From assembly GCF_000828055.2 (NCBI RefSeq), contig NZ_CP010523.2:3348001-3412000 (forward strand): a stretch of DNA of 64,000 nt, written 5' to 3'. Position numbers and translations under genes: made by a program. This DNA comes from Klebsiella variicola. Its GTDB lineage: Bacteria > Pseudomonadota > Gammaproteobacteria > Enterobacterales > Enterobacteriaceae. Below, piece by piece: positions 8,679-17,070 of the stretch (positions are counted from its first letter, which is position 1; every line of letters begins with the position of its first letter). The notes under the pieces were generated by a model. That model did not search any database, was not told the DNA's origin, and saw only the letters and a program-made list of their open reading frames with translations.

Positions 8679-9872
8679 ATGAAAGCACTCACTTATCATG
8701 GTCCCCATCATGTCAGCGTCGACACCATGCCCGACCCGGCCCTTGAAGCGCCGGACGATATTATACTGCGCGTCACCGCGACGGCGATTTGCGGTTCCGA
8801 TCTTCATCTTTACCGCGGAAAGATCCCCGGCACGCACCACGGCGATATTTTCGGCCATGAATTTATGGGGGAAGTGGTGGAAGCGGGTTCCGAGGTCACC
8901 GCGGTCCGCAAAGGCGACCGGGTGGTTATCCCGTTTGTGATCGCCTGCGGAGACTGCTTCTTTTGTCGCCTGCAGCAGTATGCCGCCTGCGAAAGCACCA
9001 ATAGCGGCCAGGGGGCGACACTCAACCGAAAAGGCATTTCGCCACCGGCGGCCCTGTTTGGCTATAGCGATTTGTACGGCGGCATCCCGGGCGGCCAGGC
9101 AGAATATGTACGGGTCCCCAAAGCCAATACCGGTCCATTTAAAGTGCCTGACACCTTACCCGATGAAAAGGTGCTGTTTCTGTCAGATATTCTGCCCACC
9201 GCCTGGCAGGCTGTAAAAAACGCCGAGGTCAAACCCGGCAGCAGCGTGGCTATTTTTGGCGCCGGCCCGGTAGGCCTGCTGTGCGCCTCCTGCGCCAGGC
9301 TCAATGGCGCAGAGCAGATATTTATCATCGATCATAACGATTACCGACTCGATTTCGCGCAGCAACGCTATGGCGCGATCCCGATAAACTTCGACACCCA
9401 TGACGACCCGGCGCAGTGGATTATCGATAACACGCCGGGACATCGCGGCGTCGACGCGGTGATTGACGCTGTGGGCTTCGAGGCGAAAGGCAGCCTCACG
9501 GAAACCGTCCTCAGCAACCTGAAAATCGAGGGCAGCAGCGGAAAAGCCCTGCGTCAGTGCATCGCCGCCGTGCGTCGCGGCGGTATCGTCAGCGTGCCCG
9601 GGGTTTACGCCGGTTTCATTCATGGGTTTATGTTTGGTGATGCCTTTGATAAGGGACTGACCTTCAGGATGGGGCAAACCCACGTCCATGCCTGGCTGCC
9701 GGACCTGCTGGCGCTGATTGAGCAAGGGCTGCTCACCCCGGAGGAGATCGTCACTCACCATATGCCGCTGGAGGAGGCCGCGCGCGGCTATCAGATCTTT
9801 GAGAAACGCGAAGAGGCATGCCGCAAAGTCATCCTTGTGCCGGGGATGCAACCCGGGAAGGCAACGCTTTGA
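8679..9872 (+). CDS. zinc-dependent alcohol dehydrogenase (formaldehyde-dehydrogenase-like MDR protein)
   Basis: This 397-residue medium-chain dehydrogenase/reductase has catalytic-zinc residues Cys38, His60 and Glu61 ([17 protein letters not shown]). Its structural-zinc cluster is Cys90, 93, 96 and 104, and its Rossmann motif is GAGPVG near 194-199. The long insert and the sequence around [14 protein letters not shown] resemble glutathione-independent formaldehyde dehydrogenases and related alcohol dehydrogenases. It would oxidise a small alcohol or aldehyde with NAD(P) in the cytoplasm; the substrate is not decidable. GGAGAA precedes the ATG at good spacing. The gene stands alone on the plus strand. 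Confidence 0.85.
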   Translation: MKALTYHGPHHVSVDTMPDPALEAPDDIILRVTATAICGSDLHLYRGKIPGTHHGDIFGHEFMGEVVEAGSEVTAVRKGDRVVIPFVIACGDCFFCRLQQYAACESTNSGQGATLNRKGISPPAALFGYSDLYGGIPGGQAEYVRVPKANTGPFKVPDTLPDEKVLFLSDILPTAWQAVKNAEVKPGSSVAIFGAGPVGLLCASCARLNGAEQIFIIDHNDYRLDFAQQRYGAIPINFDTHDDPAQWIIDNTPGHRGVDAVIDAVGFEAKGSLTETVLSNLKIEGSSGKALRQCIAAVRRGGIVSVPGVYAGFIHGFMFGDAFDKGLTFRMGQTHVHAWLPDLLALIEQGLLTPEEIVTHHMPLEEAARGYQIFEKREEACRKVILVPGMQPGKATL

Positions 9873-9979
9873 GGCGGAAGTTAATCCGCCCTCCTCGGCA
9901 GCCAGTCCGGGCCGTGATATAAAAACAGCATGCGTTGACCCGCCGTCTCTGATACAGCCGTTAACCACAGGAGAAGTTA

Positions 9980-10207
9980 ATGCTCGAGTTACGCCCGAAT
10001 TGCGAATGCTGTGATAAAGATCTGCCGCCAGACTCACCCGAGGCGTTTATCTGCTCGTTCGAGTGTACTTTTTGCCGGGACTGCATGACGGCGCGGCTGC
10101 ACGGTCGTTGCCCAAACTGCGGCGGCGAACTGGTGCGGCGCCCTGTGCGTCCGGAAGAGGCGCTGCGGCGGCACCCCGCCTCCACCCTGCGCCGCCATGC
10201 ACAGTAA
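9980..10207 (+). CDS. DUF1272 zinc-binding protein
   Basis: This 75-residue protein begins MLELRPNCECCDKDLPPDSP and carries eight cysteines in CxCC, CxFxC, CRDC and CPNC arrangements, matching the DUF1272 family of presumed zinc-ribbon proteins. Function is unknown. It has its own ribosome-binding site (CAGGAGAAG) and is followed by a plus-strand terminator, so it may be a single-gene unit or the distal gene after the dehydrogenase 107 bp upstream. Confidence 0.85.
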   Translation: MLELRPNCECCDKDLPPDSPEAFICSFECTFCRDCMTARLHGRCPNCGGELVRRPVRPEEALRRHPASTLRRHAQ

Positions 10208-10232
10208 AAGCGGATGAACTGGTGTGGCAAAC

Positions 10233-10255
10233 GGGAGCCATCGAGCTCCCTTTCT
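10233..10255 (+). terminator. terminator after the DUF1272 gene
   Basis: A 6-bp GGGAGC/GCTCCC stem with a 6-base loop is followed by TTTCTTC on the plus strand, 25 bp after the stop codon. Confidence 0.6.
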
Positions 10256-10261
10256 TCACCC

Positions 10262-10807
10262 TTATTTCTCTGCAGAAAAGTGCCACTCTGCGGCGGTCGA
10301 TAGCGACACAAATGGCCCGGCAAGCGTGATATTGTGATGACCGATAATGTCAGGCGCTGACAACCGTTCGTTATCCATGGTTGAGTGCGCATCCGAGATC
10401 AGCACCGTCCGCCATCCCAGCGCCGATGCCGCACGGCAGGTCGTGTCCACGCAGAATTCGGTTTTCATCCCGGCAATAACCAGCTGTTTTACGCCGGACT
10501 GGGCGAGCCGATGCGCAAGATCAGTGTGCTGGAAACAGGAGGGGTACCTTTTAATAAAGACGATATCCCGCTCGCCGTTAACACCCATCTCAGGCAGCAG
10601 TTGGGTTAATGGACTTTGTGCTGAGAACGGAGAATCGTCCGGCCCGGTATGGCGGGCAAAGAAGACGGGCACCTCAGCCTGTCTCGCTTTTTCAATCAGC
10701 AGGCAAACGTTCGCCAGAAGCGCATCGGCCTGATACGGAGAAACCGGGCCATGGAAAAGCCCCTGCTGCATATCGATAATTAAAAGGGCATGCTCAGATG
10801 AAATCAT
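10262..10807 (-). CDS. cysteine hydrolase, isochorismatase family
   Basis: The 181-residue protein has the isochorismatase-like fold: catalytic Asp in ALLIIDMQQGLF (about residue 13), a Lys near residue 96-100 and the Cys in MKTEFCVDTTCRAA (about residue 118). Such enzymes hydrolyse amides or related bonds; nicotinamidases and uncharacterised hydrolases are the nearest types. The substrate is unknown. Upstream on the same strand, 77 bp away, is a tiny Thr/Val-rich ORF that resembles an attenuation leader peptide, with hairpin-forming sequence between them. Confidence 0.82.
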   Translation of the reverse strand: MISSEHALLIIDMQQGLFHGPVSPYQADALLANVCLLIEKARQAEVPVFFARHTGPDDSPFSAQSPLTQLLPEMGVNGERDIVFIKRYPSCFQHTDLAHRLAQSGVKQLVIAGMKTEFCVDTTCRAASALGWRTVLISDAHSTMDNERLSAPDIIGHHNITLAGPFVSLSTAAEWHFSAEK

Positions 10808-10884
10808 GATGGGTCTCCATTCAGTGTGTCACGAACGGAGAGGTCTCTCCCCGTCCACATTGGCGGGGAGTGAGGATCTGTTTG

Positions 10885-10974
10885 TCAGGAGCCGGTCACA
10901 GATACGCCCACACCACCGCTGGTTACGGTCGTGGTGGTGGTGACGGTGGTGGTAGGCTGAACTGACGTAATCAT
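10885..10974 (-). CDS. putative Thr/Val-rich leader peptide (29 aa)
   Basis: The ORF starts ATG ATT ACG and encodes 29 residues, of which 11 are threonine and 6 are valine. Residues 8-18 are almost only Thr, interrupted by Val. AAGG lies about 10 bases before the ATG. This looks like amino-acid leader peptides such as ThrL, which sense charged tRNA. It lies 77 bp upstream of the cysteine hydrolase on the same strand, and the spacer can form overlapping alternative hairpins around 10838-10868. No such leader is known for this enzyme family, so this is inference. Confidence 0.35.
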   Translation of the reverse strand: MITSVQPTTTVTTTTTVTSGGVGVSVTGS

Positions 10975-11100
10975 TATCTGACCTTCACTGATTCCTTACC
11001 GATAAAACATAAGCACGATTAAAACGGCTCTTTTCTTATAGCATTGAGCAGATACGGATGGCAATTTATGCGCGATCAACGCAGCCGCTTTGCACAACCA

Positions 11101-11742
11101 TTAACGGCTTAAGATATAAGCGCGAAGGATTTCGCCTGCTGAGAGAATATGTTTCACGGTATACGCCCGCGCCTCCTGTGGATGATTTTGCTGGCAGGCC
11201 ATCAGGATCTGCTGATGCTCATCCTGGAATTTCAGCGTATCCGACAGCAGTCTGTTCTGAAAAAGCTCATATCTTTCAATCTGCTCGCGCAATTCACCGA
11301 TCATCTTCAGCAGGCGCTGATTATTACACTTCCCATAAAGCAGTTCATGAAACTCCCGGTTATATCTCCCCTGCTGCTCGGGTTCCGAAGCGCTGCTCAG
11401 TAGCTGATGCACCAGCGCTGCCCGGGCAAGCGTTTCCGGGTCCATATTCTCCAGGCTATGAAAAATGGCTTCGCCTTCCAGGAGTGCCCGCAACTGATAA
11501 ATTTCATCGATATCAGCGGCAGTCAGCGTTTTCACCACCGCGCCACGATTTCTGTAAATCTCAACCAGACCTTCGCGCTCAAGCTGCTGTATCGCTTCTC
11601 TCATTGGGATACGGCTGACCGCAAACTGACTGGCCAGGTCCCTCTCAACGAGACGGTCGCCATCTCGCAACGACCCCTTGTTGATTAAGGCTTTTAGCTC
11701 ACCGGCAAGAATATCGGCGGTCGAACGGGAAGCGGTGTTCAT
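11101..11742 (-). CDS. GntR-family regulator, FadR/FCD subgroup
   Basis: This 213-residue repressor has an N-terminal winged helix (DRLVERDLASQFAVSRIPMREA, about 28-50) and an all-helical FCD ligand domain with histidines likely to bind a metal (REFHELLYG; EHQQIL; VKHILSAGE). The ligand is unknown. A 14-bp perfect palindrome lies 24 bp upstream of its ATG, so autoregulation and control of the divergent OsmC gene are plausible. Confidence 0.88.
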   Translation of the reverse strand: MNTASRSTADILAGELKALINKGSLRDGDRLVERDLASQFAVSRIPMREAIQQLEREGLVEIYRNRGAVVKTLTAADIDEIYQLRALLEGEAIFHSLENMDPETLARAALVHQLLSSASEPEQQGRYNREFHELLYGKCNNQRLLKMIGELREQIERYELFQNRLLSDTLKFQDEHQQILMACQQNHPQEARAYTVKHILSAGEILRAYILSR

Positions 11743-11766
11743 TTGGCTCTCTTTACATCACGCATA

Positions 11767-11780
11767 AATGGTATACCATT
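11767..11780. promoter_or_regulatory. palindromic operator for the GntR regulator
   Basis: AATGGTATACCATT is a perfect 14-bp palindrome just upstream of the GntR gene. TGGTATACCA-type sites are typical of FCD-class GntR proteins. It lies between the GntR gene and the divergent OsmC gene and could serve both. Confidence 0.7.
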
Positions 11781-11914
11781 ATGCCATTCACGGCGGTGTC
11801 ATGACAACCTTGCGATTCCAACGGCAGCTTCGCTCAGGCAACGCAATAAAACGGGAAGATGCCTCAGCGATGAAAAGCGCATAAATCCCCCCTCCACAGA
11901 GAAAAGGCAAATCT

Positions 11915-12388
11915 ATGCAACATGCTTATACCAGCCATATCACATGGACCGGCAATCAGGGCACGGGTACTTCGGGTTACAAGGCTTATGCCCGGACCTG
12001 GGATATCGCGGTAAAGGGAAAAGAACCCATTCATTGTTCAAATGATCCATTACTGGGCGGCGATCCCGGCAAAATGAACCCGGAAGATCTCCTGCTCTCT
12101 TCTCTTTCAGCCTGTCACATGCTGTGGTACTTACATCTGGCCTCCGATGCCGGCATTACGGTCATGGAATATCAGGACTCGCCGGTGGCAACGGGTGAAG
12201 TATTAAAAGGGGGCGCGGGTCGCTTTATTTCTGCCACCCTCAGGCCGAAAATCACCGTATTACCAGGAACCGATCTCGACGCCGCCACGGCCATTCATCA
12301 GCAGATCCATCACGTCTGTTTTATCGCCCGATCGGTCAATTTCCCGGTCAGTTACCAGCCTGAATTTATTATCTTTAACGCAGAGTAA
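11915..12388 (+). CDS. OsmC-family protein
   Basis: The 157-residue protein begins MQHAYTSHITWTGNQGTGTS and carries the OsmC/Ohr fold markers: a conserved LLLSSLSACHMLWYL block containing one cysteine (about residue 69) and a second cysteine in HHVCFIARSVNFPVS (about residue 133). These are the usual peroxidatic and resolving positions, so a thiol-dependent hydroperoxide reductase role is likely. GAGAAAAGG precedes the ATG. Regulation by the divergent GntR protein is suggested by position. Confidence 0.85.
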   Translation: MQHAYTSHITWTGNQGTGTSGYKAYARTWDIAVKGKEPIHCSNDPLLGGDPGKMNPEDLLLSSLSACHMLWYLHLASDAGITVMEYQDSPVATGEVLKGGAGRFISATLRPKITVLPGTDLDAATAIHQQIHHVCFIARSVNFPVSYQPEFIIFNAE

Positions 12389-12505
12389 CGCGTTTCTGGC
12401 GCGGTAATCCGGTGCGCTGGCGCGTTGCCGCACGGACAGATCAGATGGCTCCGCGCGGCTACAGCCACGTGGTGCCATCCATCGGTCTGTCAGCGCCCGG
12501 GTTAA

Positions 12506-13087
12506 TCAGGAAGCGTGCGAGGCCTTGCCGGTGGATGCCGCTAAGGCTGACAAAACCTGGGTATGGGCATAGCGTAATACTGATTTTATCTCGTTGGCAG
12601 AGATATCTGCCAGGCCAAACCCACGGAGCAAAAAAACGCCTTCCACGGCAAGAAGCGCGTGGCGCACGGTAACGTACTCCCCGCTCACCGAACGAAGCGG
12701 ATCGAGGAGTGATCGGTAAAGACTTCGGACGGGTTCCAGCATGCCGGGAGCATGAACGAGCGCGGTGATAAGAAACGCCGCCATTTGGGTGGATACGTCC
12801 TCTTCCGCCAAAGCCTCTTCGATATGCGCGAGTACGAGTTCGATCGGTCCCACCGGAGCGGCAGGAAGACGCTGCCGGACTGCCTCCTGAAAACGGGCCA
12901 CTTCACGCTCCAGGACAGCGTGGATCAGACCGTCCTTGGAAGAAAAGGTATACACCAGGCCACCTTTACTGATACCGGCACGCTCGGCGACGGCATCTAG
13001 GGTGAATAATCGGCCACCCGACTCAAGAATCAGGCTTTCCGCGGCATCCAACACCTTTTCTTTATCGATCTCTTTTTTACGCGTCAC
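12506..13087 (-). CDS. TetR-family repressor
   Basis: The 193-residue protein begins (GTG) MTRKKEIDKEKVLDAAESLI and has the TetR helix-turn-helix with TLDAVAERAGISKGGLVYTF (about 30-49). The C-terminal half is a helical ligand domain of unknown specificity. An ATG 12 codons upstream (13121-13123) is possible, but it has no ribosome-binding site and reading from it would cross one of two palindromic operators; AGGGGAAG lies just before the GTG. It is divergent from the VOC gene at 13221, its probable target. Confidence 0.85.
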   Translation of the reverse strand: MTRKKEIDKEKVLDAAESLILESGGRLFTLDAVAERAGISKGGLVYTFSSKDGLIHAVLEREVARFQEAVRQRLPAAPVGPIELVLAHIEEALAEEDVSTQMAAFLITALVHAPGMLEPVRSLYRSLLDPLRSVSGEYVTVRHALLAVEGVFLLRGFGLADISANEIKSVLRYAHTQVLSALAASTGKASHAS

Positions 13088-13106
13088 AACTTCCCCTTGT
13101 CTTTTT

Positions 13107-13144
13107 CGACTGATCAGTCGCATAATATTTTCGACTGGCCAGTC
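13107..13144. promoter_or_regulatory. two palindromic TetR operators
   Basis: CGACTGATCAGTCG (13107-13120) and GACTGGCCAGTC (13133-13144) share the half-site GACTG, and their centres are 25 bp apart, about 2.4 helical turns. They sit between the TetR gene and the divergent VOC gene and are good candidates for repressor binding sites controlling both. Confidence 0.75.
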
Positions 13145-13220
13145 AGATTAGCACTGCGACCCGGTAGCAACAAGATTGCTACTGCATTTTTCCACTACAA
13201 CATATTTATAAGGCAATGAA

Positions 13221-13652
13221 ATGGAAGAATTTGTACCATCTGCAGCCATCGCACATTTTGTCATGAAGGTGAAAGACATTGAGTCGAGTTATGCCTTTTA
13301 CCAGGGGCTCGGACTACGCGGTATCGACAAATTTCCGGAAATGGCAATCATTGAGCTTCGCGGCGGCACCCATCTCCTGTTAGCCGCGAAAGACGATCCC
13401 ATGGCGGGTGCGCTTCACGCCAGCCGCGTTGGCCAGCGTCCTGATTTTATTAGCGAAAAGATTGATCTGATGATCGCCGGACACACCAGAGCCGATCTCG
13501 AAAAATATCGTGCCGAATTAATGGCTAACGGCTACTCCCCTGCGGATATTGCCGAAGCACCGCTGTATGGCCATGATTACTTCTCAATGCTGGATCCTGA
13601 TGGCCATGGCGTGAGCGTCTATACCAGCCACTGTGGCGATAAGCCAGTATGA
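13221..13652 (+). CDS. VOC-family (glyoxalase/bleomycin-resistance fold) protein
   Basis: This 143-residue protein has the paired beta-alpha-beta modules of the vicinal-oxygen-chelate fold: AHFVMKVKDIESSYAFYQGL near the N-terminus and YFSMLDPDGHGVSVYTSH near the C-terminus. Candidate metal residues are His13, a central Glu and the late His. The reaction is not predictable; relatives are glyoxalases, dioxygenases and thiol transferases. AAGG lies upstream of the ATG. The divergent TetR gene and its two operators suggest induction by a small molecule. Confidence 0.8.
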   Translation: MEEFVPSAAIAHFVMKVKDIESSYAFYQGLGLRGIDKFPEMAIIELRGGTHLLLAAKDDPMAGALHASRVGQRPDFISEKIDLMIAGHTRADLEKYRAELMANGYSPADIAEAPLYGHDYFSMLDPDGHGVSVYTSHCGDKPV

Positions 13653-13906
13653 GATAACGTCGGGCGGTGATGGCCCTCCTGTCCTGCTTCCCGCCTGTCG
13701 CCATCGTCCGCCCTGCCGTAGCTTACTGCAGCCTGACGCTCGTTAACCGTGCGCCAGAGGCCGGTCTGATGTTGAAAAAGGCGTATCGGGTAGTGGTACC
13801 CACCGTCAGACCGTTTTTTTTCCTAACAGGCATATTTCGCTACAGACCGAAGCATCCTGCTTGGGCCGTCAGTAGACTGCGGGGAAATTCACCACGGAGC
13901 AGACTG

Positions 13907-14230
13907 ATGATTGCAGTACTTTTTGAGGCCGACGCCTTACCAGAAGCACAGGAAAGATATTTACAGCTTGCGGCCGGGCTGACGCCTTTGCTTTCAGACA
14001 CGCCGGGGTTTATTGCCATTGAGCGCTTTCAGAGCCTGAGTACGCCCGGCAAAATCCTCTCGCTATCCTGGTGGGAAGATGAAGCATCGGTGGCCAACTG
14101 GCAGCAAAATGAGCGGCATCTGGCTGCCCAGCGCGAAGGCAAAGCATCGATTTTTTCATACTACAGAATACGCGTCGCCCGCGTGTTCCGGGATTACGCA
14201 TCGGATCGGGGAGCACAGTCAGATGTATGA
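13907..14230 (+). CDS. antibiotic biosynthesis monooxygenase (ABM) domain protein
   Basis: The 107-residue protein starts [20 protein letters not shown] and contains the dimeric alpha-beta ABM fold signature, with [20 protein letters not shown] and [18 protein letters not shown]. Members are small cofactor-free monooxygenases or quinol-modifying proteins. I chose the ATG at 13907 because GGAG lies about 8 bases upstream and the family starts here; longer in-frame starts would add an unrelated tail. Its stop overlaps the start of the next gene (ATGTATGA). Confidence 0.82.
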   Translation: MIAVLFEADALPEAQERYLQLAAGLTPLLSDTPGFIAIERFQSLSTPGKILSLSWWEDEASVANWQQNERHLAAQREGKASIFSYYRIRVARVFRDYASDRGAQSDV

Positions 14231-14615
14231 CATTCACGTGATTCTCAGCAACACGCCGGGCTCGCTTGGCGCAATGGGTTTGGCGCTGGGTAACAACGGC
14301 GTGGGGCTCGAAGGCGGTGGCGTATTCACCACGCCTGATGCCGGACATGCGCATTTTCTGGTGGAAGACGCTGAGAAAGCCCGCAGGGTACTGACCGAGG
14401 CCGGCTTTGCCGTCAGCAGTGTATGCCGTCCTCTGATCAGAAAGTTACCTCAGGAACGACCAGGGGAACTGGGCGACATCGCAGACACCCTTGCCCGCAA
14501 TGGCATTAATATTCTGGTACAGTACAGCGACCACCGTAACCGGCTCATTCTCATTACCGATGATGACACCCGGGCAGCGGAAGTGACCAAAAAATGGGCC
14601 ATACTTTCTGAATGA
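14223..14615 (+). CDS. ACT-domain-like protein, probable amino-acid-binding partner
   Basis: The 130-residue protein begins [20 protein letters not shown] and shows two ACT-like beta-alpha-beta-beta-alpha-beta repeats (residues about 1-65, and 70-130 with [20 protein letters not shown]). ACT domains bind small ligands, often amino acids. No catalytic domain is attached. Translation is coupled at both ends: it overlaps the ABM gene by 8 bp and the ArsR gene by 4 bp. It may sense a ligand for the operon, which is inference. Confidence 0.7.
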   Translation: MYDIHVILSNTPGSLGAMGLALGNNGVGLEGGGVFTTPDAGHAHFLVEDAEKARRVLTEAGFAVSSVCRPLIRKLPQERPGELGDIADTLARNGINILVQYSDHRNRLILITDDDTRAAEVTKKWAILSE

Positions 14616-15325
14616 ATCTCCTGAAAACGCAGCAAGACAGTGAGCCAGAGGAGGCGCTGGAAACCGCTATGGCGATGGTGGCCTCCGCCCTCTCTGACCC
14701 CTCAAGGGTCAGTATTCTGTGCGCGCTGATGGATGGGCGCGCATGGACGGCAACCGAACTCAGTACGGTTGCCGAGGTGTCTGCCTCCACCACCAGCGGG
14801 CATCTTGCCCGACTGCTCAGCAACGGGCTGGTGGTGTGTCTCGCGCAGGGGCGTCACCGCTATTACCGCCTGGCGGGCGCGCATATCGCCGCGCTGCTGG
14901 AAAACCTGATGGGCGTCTCTATGCAAGCGCATAAGACGCTTCTCCCCAGCACGCCAGTTAATCTTCGTTACGCTCGCACCTGCTACGACCATTTGGCGGG
15001 CGAGTTGGCGGTGAATATTTATGAGTATATGCTGCGGGAAAAATGGCTGGTGGCCGATGGACTGGCCTTGACATCAGCCGGTAAAGCCCAGCTTGAACGC
15101 CTTGGCGCAGTACTGAACACCCGCCCGCGACGTAAGCCTTGCTGTCCCTGTCTTGACTGGAGCGAAAGACGTTTTCATCTGGGAGGTGACGCCGGTTCGT
15201 CGCTGATGGCACTGTTTGAGCAGAAGGGATGGATAACCCGCACGCCGGGATATCGGGAAGTGCAAGTGACGGATAGCGGCAGAGCGGCGCTGTCCCGGCT
15301 GTTTAATCTGAAGGTGAGCGGATAG
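14612..15325 (+). CDS. ArsR-type winged-helix regulator with Cys-rich C-terminal segment
   Basis: The 237-residue protein has an ArsR-like winged helix (about 20-100: [38 protein letters not shown]) and an extra C-terminal region with a [16 protein letters not shown] motif (about residue 180) found in this subgroup of ArsR regulators. The cysteines could bind a metal or sense oxidation. It is the last gene of the ABM-ACT-ArsR operon, starting in an ATGA overlap, so it probably regulates its own operon. Confidence 0.82.
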   Translation: MNLLKTQQDSEPEEALETAMAMVASALSDPSRVSILCALMDGRAWTATELSTVAEVSASTTSGHLARLLSNGLVVCLAQGRHRYYRLAGAHIAALLENLMGVSMQAHKTLLPSTPVNLRYARTCYDHLAGELAVNIYEYMLREKWLVADGLALTSAGKAQLERLGAVLNTRPRRKPCCPCLDWSERRFHLGGDAGSSLMALFEQKGWITRTPGYREVQVTDSGRAALSRLFNLKVSG

Positions 15326-15596
15326 CCTGAGTTTAGGCTACATCACATTCTCGCCGAACGGCGCCGGTTTAAGCCGGTCGGGCCATCAGTAAGCCCCCTG
15401 GCGTTCAATCCATACCCACTTGCGATCTCGCGGTAAACTGAGCTATCCCTGTCACGAGGCGCATGGCTTTGATGGACATTGTGTTGCGGGAAATCGGCCA
15501 TGGCACCGCACAGCGAGCGTCCGGCAAAATAACGGCCTGAATGCGATAAAAAGCGGGAGCCCATAGGCTACCCTTTTACTTAATCCACCAAGGGGA
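15326..15596. other. non-coding stretch before the icd fragment
   Basis: No convincing gene is present. The right end (about 15548-15575) is a degenerate copy of the icd terminator: the stem that is perfect at 25779-25808 is broken here by mismatches. Confidence 0.5.
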
Positions 15597-15763
15597 TTAC
15601 ATGTTCGCGATAATCGCGTCGCCAAACTCGCTACATTTCAGCAGTTTAGCGCCTTCCATCAGACGTTCGAAGTCATAGGTCACGGTCTTGGCGGCGATAG
15701 CGCCTTCCATGCCTTTGACGATCAGGTCTGCGGTTTCGAACCACTGCATGTGGCGCAGCAGTA
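15597..15763 (-). pseudogene. icd: displaced 3' end of icd (copy 1)
   Basis: The last 55 codons of isocitrate dehydrogenase, including the stop, read on the minus strand ([20 protein letters not shown] ... GDAIIANM). No upstream coding sequence is attached; similarity stops at 15763. A second copy with about 95% identity lies at 25828-25994. Phages such as e14 and 21 integrate in icd and carry a replacement for this end, so such orphan ends mark attachment-site junctions. This copy has a degraded terminator and is probably the host's original end. Confidence 0.85.
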
Positions 15764-15959
15764 CATAACAAAAGAACCATTAATCTATTGAATAATATAA
15801 CTTTACTACCTTTTTACTTAACAATGTATACCCTAACTCAACAAGATTAACTTACTGAATATCCGAAATATCTTGTTTGTTTTGGGGAAATGTTTATCGT
15901 GGATGAATATTGAACTAAAGCTAAAATCTCCCCAAAAAATATGAATTGGAGGGTTTATT

Positions 15960-16759
15960 TTGAAAGCAAATGCAAATTCTATCCAGGATTATCTCCTCGC
16001 AACTCTTGAGAATGCTCAAGATCATTTCACTACCCCTCCCCAATTGATGTATATGGTTTACAATATGGATGAAATATTTCAGAATGAGATCCTATCTAAG
16101 GAATTAGAAATGCACTCGGCTGCTGGTTTTCTTGCTTTAAACTCCTATGTAATGTTATTAGCCGCGGTACGATAAGCCTTATCTGGCCATATAGTCTCTG
16201 TTTTCCCTATATTACGTACAGCTCTTGAATTTTCTTGTTATGCTTTCCTAATAGCTAATGATAATAGTAAGGGTCTGATTTGGTTGAATAGGCATAAGTC
16301 TCAATCCATGTTAGATAAATGCCGTAATACTTTTAGTGTAAACAAGGCAGTTAATGGATTAAAAGATAAGTCATCTGAGATGGCTGAATATGTTAAAGCC
16401 CACTATAATGCCTGTATCGATTTCGGTGCCCACCCAAACGAGAAATCCATATTTAACCATTTAACAAAAATTGATTCGCCCAATGATATGTTCGATGCAT
16501 GGGAACTTACTGGTGTTTATGGCCTAATAGTTGGTATGTAAACCATACCCTACTTGCTTGCGTTGAGGTAGGCCAGGCAATTGCATTTCTTATCGCAGCT
16601 TCTTCCGAGAACCATCCGTTACTCAATGAACGACTAGATGTTTTTCAAAATTGGATGGCTGAAAAAAACAGAATGGCTGAAGAAATAAATGGCGAGCCCA
16701 TTGATTACACAGGTCCTATGTACTCTTCAGTTGTGCCACCAACTACCCAAGATCATTAG
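15960..16759 (+). pseudogene. decayed gene of unknown function (one nonsense, one frameshift)
   Basis: Reading from a TTG at 15960 with a good GGAGGG ribosome-binding site, the frame stops at a TAA (16173-16175) but continues immediately as protein-like sequence (ALSGHIVSVFPILRTALEF). It then ends at 16541 while the following 70 codons remain coding in another frame (VNHTLLACVEVGQAIAFLIA). Restored, it would be about 265 residues, mostly helical and possibly cytosolic. I do not recognise the family. It is AT-rich compared with the host genes. Confidence 0.6.
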
Positions 16760-16835
16760 ATTTAAGGTGTTAGCAAAGCATTTCAACTATGTCATTGTAA
16801 ACATACCCCCTAATGTTACCTGCTATTATGGGTGT

Positions 16836-16871
16836 CGGAGGTCGGAGGTTAAATCCCTCTAGTTCCGACCA
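16836..16871 (+). other. tRNA 3'-end-like remnant (T-arm plus acceptor and CCA)
   Basis: The sequence resembles the 3' third of a tRNA: a GGAGG / CCTCT T-arm with a TTAAATC loop, then a short acceptor strand ending GTTCCGACCA. No 5' half is found in front. It is followed after 10 bp by a strong terminator. Such fragments often mark attachment sites or recombination scars. The parent tRNA cannot be named. Confidence 0.35.
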
Positions 16872-16881
16872 ATAAACCCAG

Positions 16882-16911
16882 AAAAAACCAGCATGTTAAA
16901 GGCTGGTTTTT
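16882..16911 (+). terminator. intrinsic terminator
   Basis: A 10-bp stem (AAAAACCAGC/GCTGGTTTTT) with a 9-base loop ends in a T-run on the plus strand and would work in both directions. It closes the tRNA-like fragment. Confidence 0.7.
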
Positions 16912-17070
16912 CTGCCTACTCATTTTAGCTTTACCCCGCAGGCACATCTCGTCGTAAATATTACGCATTCGCTTATTTCCGATTTTCCGCACTGCGCGGA
17001 CATGTAAAGCTTCGATCTCAACTGAGGTGGACCGATTTTACAATTAGCATTTTCGCGCGAATAGTTGAAT

